A stretch of 64,000 bases of DNA from Spirochaetales bacterium (GTDB taxonomy: Bacteria; Spirochaetota; Spirochaetia; SZUA-6; DRHE01). This document shows, one piece after another, positions 63,601 through 64,000 of this stretch. The stretch spans positions 28,222 to 92,221 of the forward strand of contig JAUWZD010000005.1 of assembly GCA_030615505.1 (NCBI GenBank), written 5' to 3'. Within the stretch, counting starts at the first letter, position 1, and the number at the start of each line of letters is the position of its first letter. Made by a program: the position numbers and the translations under genes. The notes under the pieces were generated by a model, which was given only the letters and a program-made list of their open reading frames with translations, made no database searches and was not told the origin of the DNA.

Positions 63601-63847
63601 TCATCTGTTTAATACCGGTCACATCCTTAATCTCATCTTCAATCTTATTGGTCACATTCAATTCCACATCTTCAGGGGACGCTCCCGGGTATACGGTTTG
63701 AATATAGATCATACCGAAATCTACCGCAGGAAAGATGTCCCGTTTTAAGGTTCTCAAAGAATTAAGACCGAGAACTATAATCATAACTGTAAAAAGAGTT
63801 GCCAAAATATGCCGTTTGGCAAAGAATTCAAAAATTGATTTCATCAT
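60659..63847 (-). CDS. RND-family efflux transporter (AcrB/MdtB-like inner-membrane pump)
   Basis: 1062 residues, the usual RND length. The first helix starts FEFFAKRHILATLFTVMIIV; the proton-relay region is LLIGIIVDDGIIISENIYRR (two aspartates on TM4) and GLTGVVVNDSLVLVNHLNNL in the second half; the porter segment VYPGASPEDVELNVTNKIED is typical. Variable loops suggest the HAE-type hydrophobe/amphiphile exporters. It overlaps the TolC-like gene stop, and the membrane-fusion protein should lie further upstream, outside the window. It probably exports lipids, drugs or other amphiphiles in exchange for protons. Confidence 0.93.
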   Translation of the reverse strand: MMKSIFEFFAKRHILATLFTVMIIVLGLNSLRTLKRDIFPAVDFGMIYIQTVYPGASPEDVELNVTNKIEDEIKDVTGIKQMSSSSLENISTIMVTIEPDIKDMEKVKTDIRDAVGRVTDFPAEVTESPLVLEIDTSLIEIIEVGIAGDLPYRELREIAKNFEMKLKDVPGVSRLEKYGYRAREIKVEVNPEAMERYQIPLREIIQAIQARNIRLTGGTFESYTSEKNVVTLAQFREPSEVGDVIVRSTFEGPLIKVKDLAVVKEDFERESLISHMEGKKAISFLVYKSEKADIIRTANAIKILIKEESGRGLFAGMVDVESRPDIRAGVIDRIKSLFKKEKLPDRVFRYGPVQILISNDLSLIVENSLQIVLTNGALGLLLVLLMLTIFLNMRTAFWVAMGIPVSILGVFFLLPLFDSFLDSISLISLVLLIGIIVDDGIIISENIYRRREMGDAPLQAAVNGVKEVFLPVLTTILTTFLAFAPMFFMKGMMGKFIFVIPLTISLALFISLFESVFALPSHLMRGMEKSKKGAQRSAVHNWFQKLKVWYSKLAFHFLRFRYLLVVMFAIILAGTLWYATNYMDFIMFPSKGADRFAIGVELSTGTSLQATSEKVKEIENIVQELPREELDTFITRIGQTMMGGAGENYAYVLVGLTPYSERTRTVDHIIEELRPRIEELEGIEKITFIVDAGGPPVGKPISLRVTGDDNTMRKRLTEEVVAHLETIEGVKDIDSDYKLGKEQIEIKIDYDRLARLGLTVDDVAQNVRIAFDGQVVTSLRDGDEDVEFRVQLEEAARKNVSYLENLSIPNKQGRLIKLREVARLEISPGPSAYRHFDGTRTITIEADVDQDVITPLDATNAVLAHFKNIGEDRPGMALRIGGEAEESQETLSSLIATFAIALIGIYFLLILLFNSYSQPLLVMLSVPFGISGVIIAFALHGENLSFLGMMGVIGLTGVVVNDSLVLVNHLNNLRKQMPEMSIVKLVAEGTSHRLRAILLTTLTTAVGMMPLAYGIGGTDLYMQPMAMALGYGLLFATPLTLVLVPCLYTIGCDIGRILKRSK

Positions 63848-64000
63848 ATATCTCCTTTAAAAAGCTCATCTAAAAGAGCACGATACTGAAGAACCATGCT
63901 CTGATAGAGCGCAGCGTTCTCTGCATAGCTCAGCTTCGCATTCTCCTCATTATCCCTGCTCTGTATTACGAAGGTTAATTCTCCCCGCCCCTGGTTGTAC
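63844..64000 (-). CDS. TolC-family outer-membrane protein, C-terminal end
   Basis: The last 51 codons read YNQGRGELTFVIQSRDNEEN, AKLSYAENAALYQSMVLQYR and ALLDELFKGDI. The YxxGxxxxxxVLxxxxxxxxAxxxYxxAxxxYxxxxxxL pattern is typical of the last helices of TolC-like proteins. The stop TGA overlaps the start of the RND gene (ATGATG region), so the genes are co-translated. The gene continues beyond the window. It should form the outer-membrane channel for the pump. Confidence 0.8.
   Translation of the reverse strand, partial: YNQGRGELTFVIQSRDNEENAKLSYAENAALYQSMVLQYRALLDELFKGDI

Overview
The window looks like environmental spirochaete DNA (Spirochaetota, moderate confidence). Two ABC-transporter binding proteins carry the FAGG-type signal-peptide end without a classical lipobox cysteine that is common in spirochaetes. 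There is also a DUF1566/InlB-repeat surface protein fragment of the kind frequent in that phylum. A TolC/RND pair shows a two-membrane envelope. No rRNA, tRNA or CRISPR array was seen. Base composition is patchy: 26.6-28.2 and 40.2-46.1 kb are clearly GC-rich, 36.5-39.4 and 54.9-60.7 kb are AT-rich. This suggests a mosaic with much acquired DNA.

Layout. 0-3.2 kb: a sugar/aminosugar-type catabolic locus (class III aminotransferase, Gfo/Idh/MocA dehydrogenase) divergent from a ROK regulator. 3.2-13.2 kb: an accessory zone of small plus-strand genes (SEC-C protein, AbrB/PIN toxin-antitoxin pair, orphan small proteins), broken toxin-antitoxin genes, dispersed hairpin repeats and decayed IS21, DDE-integrase, IS110 and IS256 transposases. 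13.3-20.0 kb: one tight seven-gene unit (oppD-oppF-like ATPases, a membrane-anchored parvulin, then a GldA/F/G-like ABC system and a DUF4340 protein). 21.0-25.7 kb: the matching peptide-binding protein (minus strand) and two Opp-type permeases (plus strand), separated by IS debris. 25.8-30.5 kb: repeats, an SDR plus GntR pair, a small conserved gene and one apparently intact transposase. 30.7-34.7 kb: a polar amino-acid ABC transporter with a GNAT gene, then a small holin-like membrane gene and a secreted gene.

34.8-40.2 kb: a second accessory zone with a frameshifted duplicate of the 28.9-kb gene, perfect hairpins, a methyltransferase-like membrane protein, a higBA pair whose toxin is frameshifted in a poly-T tract, and truncated PIN and helicase genes. 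40.2-46.0 kb: an alginate-type O-acetylation cluster (algF-algI-algJ/X-like) divergent from two tandem paralogous secreted alpha/beta hydrolases. 46.8-50.3 kb: a large membrane protein joining an LTA-synthase-like alkaline-phosphatase-fold domain to a GDPD-like domain. 50.3-54.7 kb: a 1406-residue 2-hydroxyacyl-CoA-dehydratase activase-type protein followed by a short RNA-polymerase alpha-CTD-like reading frame with no normal start codon. 54.9-64 kb: compact chromosomal-looking DNA with convergent genes touching at their stop codons (small unknown proteins, a MinD/ParA-like ATPase with a long extra domain, a PAS-GGDEF-EAL protein, an RND pump and the end of its TolC partner).

The most unusual items are the phosphoglycerol-transferase/GDPD fusion, the alpha-CTD-like frame behind the activase, the O-acetylation genes beside paired secreted hydrolases, the Opp-parvulin-Gld unit, and a repeat family whose hairpin arms change length together. 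No complete novel defence or mobile system could be demonstrated.
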